A stretch of 64,000 nt of DNA from Chaenocephalus aceratus (Eukaryota; Chordata; Actinopteri; Perciformes; Channichthyidae). Of the stretch, positions 44,076 to 55,739 are shown one piece after another. The DNA lies in the NCBI GenBank assembly GCA_023974075.1, contig JAMFTG010000073.1:1116001-1180000 (forward strand), read 5' to 3'. The notes under the pieces were generated by a model. The model was given only the letters and a program-made list of their open reading frames with translations. It searched no databases and had not been told where the DNA came from. Positions within the stretch are counted from its first letter, which is position 1. Every line of letters begins with the position of its first letter. The position numbers and the translations under genes were made by a program.

Positions 44076-45014
44076 TCAACACCCATATGAAACATACCTG
44101 TACACAGATTTTCTTTTTCTTTATGGATATTTTACAAATCACTCACCTTTTAAACTGTATTCTTGTTTTACTGTCATATAGTATTTCATAACTGTTTTTC
44201 CTGTATTCTCATAAATGGTGACCAAAGCGTTTGAGACCCACTGAGATAACTAGACTAAAGTTAACTATCTAAACAGAGAGTCCCTTACCTCACTGAGCTG
44301 TAGTTATCTCTCAGTCTGACAGGACAGAGCTCTCCCTTTTCTTGTTTTAGAAACAGCTTTTAATATCCGTTAAGCTAACCAGATGCTAACCACAACAATG
44401 CAAATAGTGAGTTTGGTAGAAATATACTGTATAATAGTAAAGTTATTTAAGATGATGCCATATTTATTACATATTCCCCACAATTATTCAAAAGCATATT
44501 CTTCCAAACTCCTTGCTGTAGTATGACACACAGGAGACTATTGATGTGTGTAGTGAGTTTGGTAGTAATAAGCTGTATAATAGTGATTTTTTCGGAGTTG
44601 CACTTTGCAGACAGTCCCTGAGCACTCATTTCTTCTCCGGCAGCGGATAGAGACCAATGTAATGTGTCCAGCTCGGAGGACGGCGCGTATTAGCTTTTTT
44701 TGATCAAAATGTGATTGTAGTTCGTTGTCACCATTACCACGGTACTTAGGAGACGTCATTTGTGTCTGAATAACGTTTTGTTCATGAGTTATTGATCCGT
44801 GAAATCCGAATCTCTCAATATCGTTCCAATTTTACTTAACTAAGCCAGAATACCGTCTAATTTCGTAGACCGCTCAGTTTGCTCTTCCTTCACTTTATTT
44901 TTATATACATTTATTTTGGGCGAAAACTTAGCGTGAGGAAAGGCAAGTGTGGCGTGAGTGCGTGAGATATGGGTTAATTACGTGACTCTCACGCTCAATG
45001 CGTGAGTGTTGGCA
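44076..45014. other. Non-coding stretch
   Basis: No gene. A possible hAT end, gcgtttgagacccactg, sits at 44227-44243. The phrase gagtttggtagtaata(a)gctgtataatagt near 44562 approximately repeats gagtttggtagaaatatact near 44409. Confidence 0.45.
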
Positions 45015-45829
45015 GCCCTGAAACCATTAACATATTTGTGGGGGAAACTTCTGTAGCAATGGAGAGTTAGGACTCAGAGAGACACGAGGAGAGCTGGAGG
45101 TTTGATGTCAAACACTGATGGTTTATTAGGAGCTTCGGCCGGAGGATTCACACAACATGTCACAACAGTCACAGATCTGACTTCACGGGAGAGTTGCCAC
45201 ATCAATTCTGAAGAACCCTACCCCAGACCCATGTATTTAGCTAGTTCTGAGAGAATAATCAACATTGTGCATAACAAGATAGAATGATAACACCTCTATC
45301 AGCTGACGCCAACAGGCAGGAACAGGGAGACAAAACACTGAGAGCACAGCAGCCAAGGTTACAGGTGCGTGCGCTCAGTCAGGACAGTATGAACACATGT
45401 TCCATAATGTAATATTACAGGTTTTCAACTAAATGCAGAGTTAGTTCTGAAAACACAGTCCACCACAGTGGCAAAGGGCACTGCACTGAATTGCTGCCTT
45501 GACACATTTGCATTGTCCACTGCACCACTTTTTGCATCCACAGCGGAGTAGTTCACGACAGGTCTGGAAATGTGGTCCCGTAAACTTCCCATCCACCTGT
45601 GGCCTTCCTCTTCCACCCCCAGTCACCTGGGGATGGGAGTTCAGGGGCTGCAAACATCATCTGTCCCCAGCAATGACCAGCTTGGAAGGCAGTTCGCTTT
45701 GTGTGCTGAATCAATGCTGCTTATGTTTGGGGGAGTCCTTCAATTGTTCTACCTTTCTGGGTGAAGAGCTGCTTGCGTGCCTGATTGACTGACTCCTGGC
45801 TGCTAGTGCGGTCCTACAATACCAGAGAG
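45015..45829 (-). pseudogene. Inverted copy of the 3' end of the nuclease-like/CXC gene
   Basis: The minus strand from 45829 to 45420 matches the end of the plus-strand gene at about 49690-51090. It encodes a cysteine-rich segment (CGCKKWCSGQCKC, then CSALCHCGGLC) resembling a CXC (tesmin/TSO1-like) DNA-binding motif. Bases about 45031-45385 are an unrelated insertion, after which the outer 3' flank resumes (accattaacatattt at 45017). This copy retains cysteines that the plus-strand copy has lost. Confidence 0.75.
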
Positions 45830-45854
45830 CAGTGTCACACTCACTTCTAATAAT

Positions 45855-46330
45855 AATAATAATAATTCCTTACATTTATTATAGCGCTTTTTCAATGACT
45901 CAAAGCGCTTTACATATACACACATTACACATATATCATACATGCAATGGTCAGATACTGTGGACAATACCCACAGGAGCAAGTTCAGGTGAAGTGTCTT
46001 GCCCAAGGACACACCGGCTTTACAGACGCAGCAGCGGCGAGTTTCACCCCTTGATCTGATGATCATTGCACAGCGCACTGTGCCACACCGTCCATCTTCA
46101 CGCCTCGAGGTCATCGAGGCACTTTTACAAGTACACATTGGTATTATACATGTACTGTGGACAATACCCACAGGAGCAAATCCTGGTGAAGTGTCTTGCC
46201 CAAGGACACAACGGCCTGACGCAGTGGGAGCGGGAGCGGGTTTCGAGCTGGAGTTCCCCAGCACTCCCCCTTGATCTGATGATCGGATGCACAGACCACT
46301 GCGCCACCCGTCCCACCACTTCTCTACTTC
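45855..46330 (+). repeat. Tandem LINE-tail-like repeats
   Basis: Two related units: one contains cctggtgaagtgtcttgccc at 46180, the other the equivalent aggtgaagtgtcttgcccaa at 45987, each preceded by tactgtggacaatacccaca and followed by ttgatctgatgatc. The start agcgctttttcaatgactca is typical of fish LINE 3' ends. Open frames here are by-products. Confidence 0.7.
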
Positions 46331-47252
46331 CCCTCTTCTACGACCAGGCCAAATATGTGGCCATGATTCGTCATTCTATCGATGTGGTAAGTCAGGCATT
46401 AGAGATTCTGAATCCTGGTCAGATCACTCTGGATCAACCTCTATACGCTGTGGCTAAACAAATCCAGTGGAGCTGGCCAACAACTCACAGTGAAGATCAT
46501 TTTATTGTGATGTTTGTTGGGTTTCACATTGAGATGGCAGCAATCAAGGTACTTGGCGACCTCCTGGAGGGGTAGCGGGTGGACAAGAGCAGTGTCATGT
46601 TCCCAGTTCCACTTCTGGTCTATCATCCTGCAGCTGGAAATAGAGTTGATGATCTATGTGCGATCAATAAGAGAGGCCGAATTCCTACTCTACATAAATG
46701 CCTTGACCAAGATTGTGCCTTGGTTCCTTTCTCTGGGACACACCCACTATGCCGGATGGATACCAGTCCACTTACGTGACATGATTGTGCTAAACGATAA
46801 CCATCCTGATATCCATGGACGGTTTCTGAAAGGAAACTTTGCTGTGAAGAAGACGACATGCAGCTTCTTTGCTATTGCCATTGACCAGGCCCACGAGCAG
46901 AACAATGCCTCTGTGAAAGGTGATGGTGGTGCTGTAGGCCTGACAGAGAACCCTGCAGCTCTGCGACGCTGGATGGTGTCTGGCCCCGAGATGGCACGTG
47001 TGGGAGTTTGAGGCCTCCACTGAGAAGAGAAAGAAGACTGACACCCCGCACCATGAGCAGACCAAACATGCACAAATGGCATTTGCACAATATGTTAAAG
47101 CACTAATTTGTGCTATATAAGACATGGGCAATCCATTCTGTGAAATAAGCAGTGCATATCTTCTTGTAGTGGATACTAGAGACCTTGCAGATGCAGCAGT
47201 CATTGACACTCTGAACCAGATTGAGAAACTCGGACAGGACGGGTATGACACC

Positions 47253-48599
47253 TACAGAGGAGAAAATAAGTATTTGATCCCTTGCCGATTTTGTAAATTC
47301 ACCCACTTACAAAGAAATGAACAGTCTATAATTGTAATGGTAGTGAGAGTAAGAATATCAAAAAGAAAATCCAGAAAATTACATTATATAAAAGATAAAC
47401 AATTATTTGCATTTAACTGTGGGAAATAAGTATTTGATCCCCTTGCAAAAAACAAGGATTCTGGCTCCCACAGACCGGTTACATAAGTCAATTTTCGTTA
47501 GGAAAGTATCCCTCATATCAACTTGTTACCTGTATAAAAGACACCAGTCCACAGAATCAATCAATCAGATTCCAACCTCTCCACCATGGGCAAGACTAAA
47601 GAGCTGTCTAAGGACCTCAGGGACAAGATTGTAGACCTGCACTTGGCTAGGATTGGCTACAAAACCATCAGCAAGCAGCTTGGGGAGAAGGTGACAACTG
47701 TTGGTGCGATTATTCGGAAATGGAAGGAAAAAATGGACATCAATCACCCTCGGTCTGGGAATCCACACAAGATCTCACCCCTTGGGGTATTGATGATCAT
47801 GAGAAAGGTGAGGTATCAGCCAAGAACTACAAGGGAGGAACTTGTTAATGATTTCAAGGCAGCTGGGACCACAGACCCAAGAAAAATATTGGTAACACAC
47901 TACACCATAATGGATCAAATCCTGCAGCGCCCGCAAGGTCCCCTGCTTAAGAAGAACATGAAAGGCCCGTCTGAAATTTGACACTGAATGATTCAGAGAA
48001 GGCTTGATAGAAGGTGATGTGGTCAGATGAGACCAAAATGGAGGTGGAAACATCATGATTTTGGGGTGTTTCTCTGCTAAGGGGACAGGACGACTTCCCT
48101 GCATCGAGGAGAGGATGGACGGGGCCATGTACTGTAATATCTTGGCCAATAGCCTCCTTCCTTCAGCCAGGACACTGAAAAAGGGTCATGGATGGGTCTT
48201 CCAGCAGGACAATGGCCCTGAACATAATTATGGCCAAGGCAACACAGGAGCTGCTAAAGAAGAAGCACATTTAGGTGATGAGAGGAGTGGACCAAAATCC
48301 TTCCTGAGATGTTCACAAACCTGGAGACCAACTACAAGAAGTGTCTGACCTCTGTGCTGTCAAACAAGTACCAAGTACTAACACATGTTTTGCAAGGGGA
48401 TCAAATACTTATTTCCCACAGTTTAATGCATATCAAATTGTATCTTTTATATAATGTCAATTTCTGGATTTTCTTTTTGATATTCTTACTCTCACTGATA
48501 AAATAAACCTACCATTACAATTATAGACTGTTAATTTATTTGTAAGTGGGCAAACTTACAACATCTGCCAGGGATCAAATATTTATTTCCTCCACTGTA
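47253..48599 (+). mobile_element. Tc1-like transposon
   Basis: The ends tacagaggagaaaataagta (47253) and its complement ending tttcctccactgta (48599) are inverted and flanked by TA. An inner direct-repeat copy of aagtatttgatcccc lies at 47428, with its complement at about 48398. The layout is that of Tc1 elements with long inverted repeats. It interrupts the nuclease-like/CXC gene, whose frame resumes directly after it. Confidence 0.92.
47586..48348 (+). pseudogene. Tc1 transposase, broken
   Basis: The start [19 protein letters not shown] is the paired-like helix-turn-helix of Tc1 transposases (about residues 1-60), followed by the second helix-turn-helix up to 47981, where a stop occurs. 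The DDE domain survives only in part: [11 protein letters not shown] and FQQDNGPEH (second catalytic D) in another frame at about 48055-48230. The first catalytic block is deleted near 48000-48050, and the C-terminus is frameshifted. It is not functional. Confidence 0.9.
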
Positions 48600-50032
48600 T
48601 TTCAGTGAGCGCCTGGTTAAACAGACAAAGCCCATCAAAGATCACATCAAAAGGAAAAACCTCCCTCTATTCAGTCCAGGTCCCACAACAGCTCTCATCT
48701 CTGAAGAATGACTGTTCTCTGTTCTCTAGGCTGTACATTCTATCTGAGATACGTGATGGAAGTCTGGATGAGTTTTTTGGGATTAATTATGTGAAATATA
48801 ATAAACTTGAAAACCAGGCATGTCCATCATCATTGTCACAAATGGGCAAGCTCAGAACTGGTACCAAGTCAGACTTGGTGGGCAGTTTGGAGGACCTGAT
48901 TTATTTACGAGAATGCATCCCACCCCACAGTTAAGGCCTCATCCTTGATGGGGCTACTCTTGTGAACATGCTACGACCTGGTGCTGCTAAGACGTTTTTT
49001 TATTATGCGCAGAAAGCGTGCTCACCATACATCCTGTCTCAGCTGGAGCATGTCAGCAGAATTGATGTCGTGTGGGATGAATATTTCCCCAAAAGTCTGA
49101 AGGCTGAAACACGCAGCAAGAGAGGGAAGGGAGTTCATAGACGCGTTGAGCCATCCAGTGTCATTCCTGGAAACTGGCAGAGTTTCTGCGCATTGAAGAC
49201 AAGAAGGCTGAACTGTTCTTCTTCCTGGCAACCAGTGTGACAGCCCTCAACACTGGCAAACAAATAATCAGTACTTGCAACATGCACACATGAGGAGGCT
49301 GATACCCACATCCTACTGCACCTATGGAGATGATGTGAAGGAAGGTTATAGCAAGGTGTCAATACGCACAGTTGACACAGATTTGGTAGTACTGGCAATC
49401 ACAGCAGCCCAATCCTTCAACATCACTGCTGTGGGTTGCCTTTGGAGCTGGGAAGAGTTTTCGGCATTTAGCAGCTCATGAGATGGCGAGGTCACTAGGT
49501 CCAGATCGATGCATAGCCTTACCAATGTTCCATGCATTTACTGGATGTGACAGTGTCATCTTTTGGTGGCAGGGGCAGGCAGACGGCGTGGGATACATGG
49601 ATGACGTTTGATGATGTCACTAGAGCCTTCTGTGCCTTGGCTGCCACCCCAGACTCCGTACACAACTGGATGGAGCCTCTGGAGCGATTTGTGGTATTGC
49701 TGTATGACCGCACTAGCAGCCAGGAGTCAGTCAATCAGGCACACAAGTAGCTCTTCACCCAGAGAGGTAGAACAATTGAAGGATTCCCCCCAACACAAGC
49801 AGCATTGATTCAGCACACAAAGAGAGCTGCCTTCCAAGCTGGTCACCGCTGGGGACAGATTATGTTTGCAGCCCCTGAACTCCCATCCCCAGGTGACTGG
49901 GGGTGGAAGAGGAAGGCCACAGGTGGATGGGAAGTGTACTGGACCACATTACCAGAAGGGACCCAGGCCTGTCGTGAACTCCTCCTGAATGTGTCATGGT
50001 AGCAATTCAGTACACTGCCCTTTACCACTGTG

Positions 50033-51025
50033 CAGTGGCGGTTCTACGGGGTGGCACGGGGTGGCAGCTGCCACCTCAGGCATGTAGGCAATTAATTTAT
50101 TAATAATATTTTTTTAAATGTTGGTGACATTTCTCCATAGTTCATGTAAAACGTTTTACTCAGTTTAGAATTAACTCCCCCGCTTTGTTTTGAAAGAAAA
50201 GTTGTGGCTCTTCGGACATTTATGAGAACAAATCTCTAATGTCCGAGTGCAAGTGAATGCAGCACAAGATAGCCTTGTAACCCCTCCCCCGGCTACAGCG
50301 CGAGTGTGGAAATATGATTGGGACGGCGCTAAACGAGAAGCATTCGGACCTAAATAGACGGAAGGAATGAGGTATTTGCGGTCTACAATGACAGAGAAGA
50401 GACGCACTAAAGCTTTGGATCTAATCCGTTTGCGAGGCGTGTTGCTGAACTAAATGGTAATCGCCGCATTCAGCCTGTTATAGGCATGCCAATTTGATGA
50501 TCTGCTCACGGATGAGCATAACAAACTGTTAAGATGATGACCTTGTATGTGTGTATATATTTTTTTTCTTTGTGGGGGTCTGCCTGAGAAAGTCAAATAA
50601 GACAGTGTGTAAAACTACACTGCCCAGTTAAATCAAAGTAACCACTTTGATTTAACTAGGCCAGTAGGTAAGGACTTTCCACTGGATAATAACTGCAGCG
50701 ATGTATATGTTTTAGCTGAGTACACGTTTTTTTTACCCTAATTGATGCAGTTAGTCACTTCTTTAATGTTTGTTTTTTCTGATGTAAAGTCAAGGTTGTA
50801 ACTGTTTGCAATACATTCGTGGGGCGCTGAACTGTTCCTTTTGAATCTTTTGAATTTTGATATATGATAGTATAATTACTTCAAATTTGAAGGAGGGTGA
50901 GCAAGCATCTTCCAATCTAATCCAACTTTATTTATATAGCACTTTAAAACCTCCAGACCAAAGTGCTGTACAGAGTGATACATAAAATATAAAATCACAC
51001 AGCTCAGCTCACAATTGCGCCCCTG
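50033..51025. mobile_element. hAT-type non-autonomous element with 8-bp duplication
   Basis: The left end cagtggcgg (50033) and right end cgcccctg (51018-51025, complement CAGGGGCG) are flanked by ccactgtg (50025-50032) and ccattgtg (51026-51033). The inverted copy at 45.47 kb shows the uninterrupted ancestral site (gccactgtggtgg), confirming the insertion. A LINE-tail-like piece (tttatttatatagcacttta) is inside at about 50928. Confidence 0.85.
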
Positions 51026-51090
51026 CCATTGTGGTGGACTGTGTTTTCAGAACTAAGTCTGCATTTAGTTGAAAACCTGTAATATGTCAT

Positions 51091-51854
51091 ATATATTATG
51101 TAACATGTATGACTTCACCATAATAAATATGTTAATGGTTTACTGTGTATTTTGTTCGCTGAATACCAGATACATATAGTTAACTACATTCTAGCATGTT
51201 GTAAATAGTACCAATGCATTCCCCATCCTTGAAAATGTAGGATTAGCCACCAGAATCAAGATCCTAGGTGGTCTAGATCCTAAACTACTGGTAAAATAAC
51301 AACCATTTTCAAAATGGCCGCCATTGGACAAATTTGCGATGGCCCTATAGCCAAAAATCTTCCTTTGGGCATGCTCTAACAGTGTACCAAATGTCATGTT
51401 TTTATCATCAAAAGCACAATTCTTTCACATATCTGCTGGACTATAAAGGCTCGTCGAGGATCGATTATCGAGGAGGCTGTCTGAAGGAGCCGTAACCGAG
51501 GATACACTGATTTAGAGGAGAGAGGAGTCTCTCTGGAGGAGCTATAACCGAGGGTACACTGATGTATTCTCCGGAGTCGATTTCAGCCAACAGTGATGTT
51601 TAAAAGAGGCGTGGCTGGACTTATGTCAAAGAAGCACAGCTCTGCAAACTGTTCCCGTTGTGATTATAAGTTATTTAAGATGATCAAATGTGCATCAGAC
51701 GTTCTGCCCTTTACCGTTTGTTTACTCACTAATCACACCTCCCCTGGATGTTAGGCTTTTTTTTAAAAATACAACTGCTTTCATTGTGACGCCATGTTTA
51801 CATTGAGAACAGCTGCTGAGGTCAGTGCAGAAAGCAGAACAGTGTGTATTACAT
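51091..51854. other. Non-coding stretch
   Basis: A roughly 54-base tandem duplication lies at 51483-51566 (ccgtaaccgaggatacactg, then ctataaccgagggtacactg). No gene was recognised. Confidence 0.5.
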
Positions 51855-52085
51855 TACACTACATTGCATTTAGCTGACGCTTTTATCCAAAGCGACTTAC
51901 AATAAGTACATTCGACCAGGAAGACACAACCTTGAAGAAAACCGAATCATATAAGTACATCAGGCCTCATAGAGCCAAACATTTCAAGTGCTACTCAACT
52001 GGCTATAGATAAGCCAGTCCTTTATTAGTATATAAGTGCTCTGTTAGCAATTCTTTGTTAGAAATTCTATCGCTCGAAGTGGAGT
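51855..52085 (+). repeat. Teleost interspersed repeat (SINE/LINE-tail type)
   Basis: tgcatttagctgacgctttt followed by atccaaagcgacttacaata is among the commonest fish repeat cores. It directly precedes the LINE reverse transcriptase fragment, but whether they belong together is unclear. Confidence 0.6.
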
Positions 52086-53060
52086 CGAAAGAGATGAGTT
52101 TTCAGGTTTTTGCATGGTTCAGGTCTTACCTGACAGACCGTAGCTTTTTAGTGCAGCTAGGTGCCTTCTCCTCTGCCAAAGCACCTCTTACCTGTGGGGT
52201 CCCCCAAGGCTCAATTATGGGCCCCATCCTCTTTTTACTGTACATACTGCGCCTAGGTTCAATTCTGATGAAACACAATATTCCCTTCCACTGCTACGCG
52301 GACGATGTACAGATCTATCTGACTCTCAACGCAAATGTCAACTCACTACAGCAGTTGAGGGACTGCTTTAGAGAGATAAAATCCTGGCTGAGCAAAAACG
52401 TCATCAACCTCAATGAGAGCAAGACCGAGGTAATCTTTTTTGGACCTCAACCTCTCCGGTTGATATTCTGGGCTCCCTAAGTAAAAACATCCTCCCCTCT
52501 GTCATGAACCTTGGAGTGACCTTCAATATCACTTTTAAATTCGACAAGCAGGTCAGCACCGTAGTAAAATCCTGCTTTTTTAAAATAAGACTATTGGCCA
52601 AAACCAAGTTGTTTTTATCTTTTAAAGACCTGGAAAGGGTTATTAATGCCTTTGTGACCTCAAGACTGGACTATTGTAACGCTCTGTATGTGGGTATGGA
52701 CCAGGCATCAATTAAATGCCTGCAGCTAGTCCAAAACGCAGCTGCACGTCTCCTGACTGGCCACAAAAAGCGTGACCACATCACCCCAATTCTGGCCTCA
52801 CTACACTGGCTTCCAGTCCGGTTCAGAATTGATTTTAAAATCCTTTTATTTGTTTTTAAAGCACTAAATGGGTTGGCTCCGGCCTATATAGCTGAACTCC
52901 TCCAGCGCTACACCCCAGGCAGAGCCTTAAGATCTGCTGACCAGCTGCTGCTGGTAGTGCCTAAGACCAGGCTCAAAACCCGAGGGCACCGAGCCTTCGC
53001 AGCAGCTGGCCCCAGGCTCTGGAACACTCTTCCCCTCCATGTGAGGTGTAGGGAAATATT
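52086..53060 (+). pseudogene. L2-like LINE reverse transcriptase, 5'-truncated
   Basis: This is the C-terminal half of a non-LTR retrotransposon polymerase. The first frame (to 52480) has CGVPQGSIMGP and the catalytic YADD box (YADDVQIYL). The second frame (52504-53088) has the thumb and C-terminal region with RLDYCNALY, LHWLPVRFRIDFKILLF and GHRAFAAAGPRLWNTLPLHVR, typical of the L2/CR1 group. A frameshift near 52480-52504 separates them. The endonuclease and the first catalytic aspartate are missing through 5' truncation. Confidence 0.85.
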
Positions 53061-53088
53061 TGTATGTATTCATGTTAGCAAACTATGA

Positions 53089-54300
53089 ATAAGCTTAAAA
53101 TGGGAAATGATTTGTGTAGAAAACTGTGAGCTGGATTTGGGGCCTGTTGACATGTGGTATTGAGAACAAAGGAAGATGGGGGAAGGTGAGGGTTTGATTT
53201 ACATTCAACTCAGATCTAAAAGATAATGAAGCTAAGCTACTGTGATTGGGGAGACTTAAGAAGTGAGGTGTTGGTGATATTTGGGCAGCCAATCACGGAG
53301 GTCTGGAAGGGAGGATCAGATAACTCCTCCCATTGTAAGCAATGTATTAAACACAGGAACCACGCTGTGTTCGCCCTTTTTCCTCTGGCTGGCTCACGTG
53401 ATTATCAGGTAAATATGGGATCCCAAAGATAACTGTATTGAATTTGTACTGTATTGATTGTATTGCATTGTCATATTACCATTAAAGTAGATTATTGTTT
53501 TAACGGTTACTTGGTAGCACTGGATTCCTTCCTGTATGATAACCAGCTTGTTAGGGACGCGCGGAGATTTGGAAAGCGGACCAGTTGTCCCTCAAAATCT
53601 CTATCAAATGGTGACTCGACGTGCCTGATAAACAAAGCTGTGGAAGAATCCGGACGACCGGAATGGGTCGGGAACAAACGCTTTCAAACATCTCAGACAA
53701 TCAGCAGGGCCCTGCACAATAAGACAAAAGGTATGCAGACGACTGTTAAGAAAATCAACTGTCTGTAATTGGATATGCTAAAACTTTAGGATTGTCTGTA
53801 GGCGTTTCACAGTGTTTTTAAAGTTTAAATGGAATATACAATGCATATTTTACTATGTTAGGAAAGTTATATACAAAACGTGAACGTTGATCGCCAGGTA
53901 GACAGAAAGTCCTGCGTAACGTAAATAGAGCAGTTTGGCGTGGACCTACAGGTAGCTTATTCCTGAGTGGCGTGGAAACGATGCAGTTTGTGGGTTGCGA
54001 GGTTTTATTCCTGCACGACAAAACCTGGAAACTCGATATTTTAGATCGGGTCGCCGTTTAAAACTGGGGTTAAATAACAGACCAAGGCTGAAAGCTAAAT
54101 GCCAGAGGTCTGTTATATGTAAATCGAGGGAGAGACCGCAAACCTCACCGAAATTGTGACGGGACCGGCTCTCGTTTCCCTTTGTCTGTAAACTTAATTT
54201 GAAAAGCTAACGTGTGATAAAGGGCTCGCTACGACCTGGGTTTTATGCCCCATGGAATGGTCACATTCTTTATGAGTGTCGAAGCATCATTCTATAACAC
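53089..54300. other. Non-coding stretch
   Basis: An open frame of 104 codons (53454-53768) and shorter ones show no recognisable motif. No repeat was named. Confidence 0.45.
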
Positions 54301-54306
54301 ATAGGT

Positions 54307-54939
54307 GTGAGCAAGCTCTCTGATTGGTCAATAGGCGTGTTTGATTCCACGATCAAACAACGGTCAAATAGAACGTGCCTTTTCACAACAAGTCAGTATC
54401 CCTCCGCGTCTGAGAAAAACGGTATACCGTTGGGCCGAAAAGCAAACTGCCTGCAGTTTGCTTTTCGAACTGGAACAAGAAAGCAAATGCCCGAATCAGC
54501 AAAGGCTTTCTACTACCACCATCCAAGGAAGTCGGTGAAGCCTGGGGATGCGGTGTGGTATAGCATGGAGCCCTTGGGGGTGAACAGCCTGGGGTCCATG
54601 ATGACCCGCATTAGTGAAGAGGCTGGCACTGCTACGCGTTACACAAACCATTGCGTCAGAAGCACCTGCATACAGCGGCTGGCAGAGGCAGGGTTGGAGG
54701 CCAGAGAAATCATGTCCGTTAGCGGGCATAAAAATGAGTCATCGCTTCGCAGCTACTGGGCTCCATCTCTGGACAACAGAAAGATGTGGAGCAACGCGCT
54801 TTTTGCCGGTCCGGGACACGCCATGAAACGGCCACTGGAGGAAAGCTCTTCCGATAACCTACCCGTGAACACCACAGCACACCTGCAAAAAAGTCTGGCA
54901 TGGAGTTCATGGAGAGCTGTTTCAAAAATTGCACTTTAA
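54307..54939 (+). CDS. Crypton-type tyrosine recombinase, C-terminal domain
   Basis: The open frame spans 210 codons and starts at a GTG rather than ATG, so its true start or upstream exon is unknown. From about residue 65 it matches the Crypton/DUF3504 recombinase domain: PLGVNSLGSMMTRISEEAG, then YTNHCVRSTCIQRLAEAGLEAREIMSVSGHKNESSLRSYW. This supplies the catalytic H-x-x-R, the second histidine (SGHK) and the tyrosine (SYW). The same domain was captured by several vertebrate host genes. The frame is intact over the catalytic part; whether it is a transposon remnant or an expressed gene cannot be told here. Confidence 0.75.
   Translation: MSKLSDWSIGVFDSTIKQRSNRTCLFTTSQYPSASEKNGIPLGRKANCLQFAFRTGTRKQMPESAKAFYYHHPRKSVKPGDAVWYSMEPLGVNSLGSMMTRISEEAGTATRYTNHCVRSTCIQRLAEAGLEAREIMSVSGHKNESSLRSYWAPSLDNRKMWSNALFAGPGHAMKRPLEESSSDNLPVNTTAHLQKSLAWSSWRAVSKIAL
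54436..54467. repeat. Perfect 14-bp-arm hairpin
   Basis: cgaaaagcaaactg and its exact complement cagtttgcttttcg enclose a 4-base loop. It lies just upstream of the conserved recombinase domain. Confidence 0.85.
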
Positions 54940-55739
54940 TGGCGGCATGAACATCCACCTTCATTCTGAAGCCAAAATGTTAAATATGTAAATAAATAAA
55001 TAAATAGCCTAATTCAAGAATTGTTGTCAATAAATTGTTTTCAATAAATTGGTTAATAATATATTATTTACTATAATTATATCAATAACTGTAAGCGGGG
55101 AAGCAGGAGTGTTCGATTGATCGGCTTGCGTTACCAAGGGAACTACTTTATAGGAACTACTTTCTGACGGAGATTAACTCAAGCAGAAAGTGTAGGTTTG
55201 GGAGCAAATTAGCCCACATTATGAAATTATTTTACGATATTGTTGATTACAATGATAGTTTGTGTTATAGAATCGAACACAAACGGACCTCGGCGCAAGT
55301 GCCTCGGTCCTGCCGCAGTACTGTCGTACCAATAATGACGTTCAAGAACGGCCTCTCGTGTATGATTGCTTAATTCGAGGTCTTGCTTGTCTGTTGAAAT
55401 AAACATCACATTATCAAGCTGGACAAACTGTACGGGGAATAAATCTGTGTGATTTTTACCTAAAATACCTGTGTGAGCAATTGTCTGTGAAACTCAGACA
55501 ATGCACTCAGAAGAGTGAAGCTCATTTGTGGTCCGCTGCTGCCATCTAGTGGCTGAAAGGGGATGACACACCCTTGACATTTTTTTATGGTTTAGCTTCA
55601 AGCTTAGAGTGTAATCATTACATTGCTGGCCGGTATTGAAGAAGGGAAGCACGTTAATAGTAACAACGACAATAGCCCAGTATATTAATACAAGTGAACA
55701 CATATTTAATTAAGTCAGATAAATAAAAGCGAAGTCAAT
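54940..55739 (+). other. Region upstream of ERV2 gag, possible LTR/leader
   Basis: An ERV2 5' LTR would be expected here. An AATAAA occurs at about 55396 and again at 55438, and a TA-rich segment at 55060. I could not match this region to the ERV1 LTR or define TG...CA borders or a primer-binding site, so no LTR is called. Confidence 0.35.

Larger units (their letters stand above)
46331..51090 (+). pseudogene. Repeat-associated gene with nuclease-like acidic motifs and CXC end, decayed
   Basis: Successive frames (46331-46575, 46577-47012, 47015-47252, 48600-48935, 48940-49240, 49275-49481, 49532-50002, 51026-51085) read as one colinear protein interrupted by a Tc1 (47253-48599) and a hAT element (50033-51025). 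Recognisable blocks include GWIPVHLRDM, NPAALRRWMVSGPEMAR, KTGTKSDLVG-like RTGTKSDLV and NMLRPGAAKTF. Acidic motifs follow in order: HEEADT (49289-49306), VDTDLVVL (49371 onward) and FTGCD (49537-49551). The order of E..D, DTD and GCD recalls PIN/FEN-type nucleases. I know this as a multi-copy uncharacterised animal family; its function is unknown. Frameshifts and stops make this copy dead. Confidence 0.65.

Noticed and set aside
45031..45385. Solo LTR inserted in the inverted CXC fragment
   Set aside because: The insertion is clear but its ends do not form TG...CA and no duplication could be confirmed.
45803..46264. 153-codon minus-strand frame and overlapping plus-strand frames
   Set aside because: Fall in tandem LINE-tail repeats; no motif.
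53454..53768. 104-codon open frame upstream of the Crypton domain
   Set aside because: Considered as a Crypton N-terminus but shows no matching motif and is separated by multiple stops.
54940..55739. 5' LTR of ERV2
   Set aside because: Poly(A) signals are present but there is no match to the ERV1 LTR, no clear TG...CA borders and no primer-binding site.
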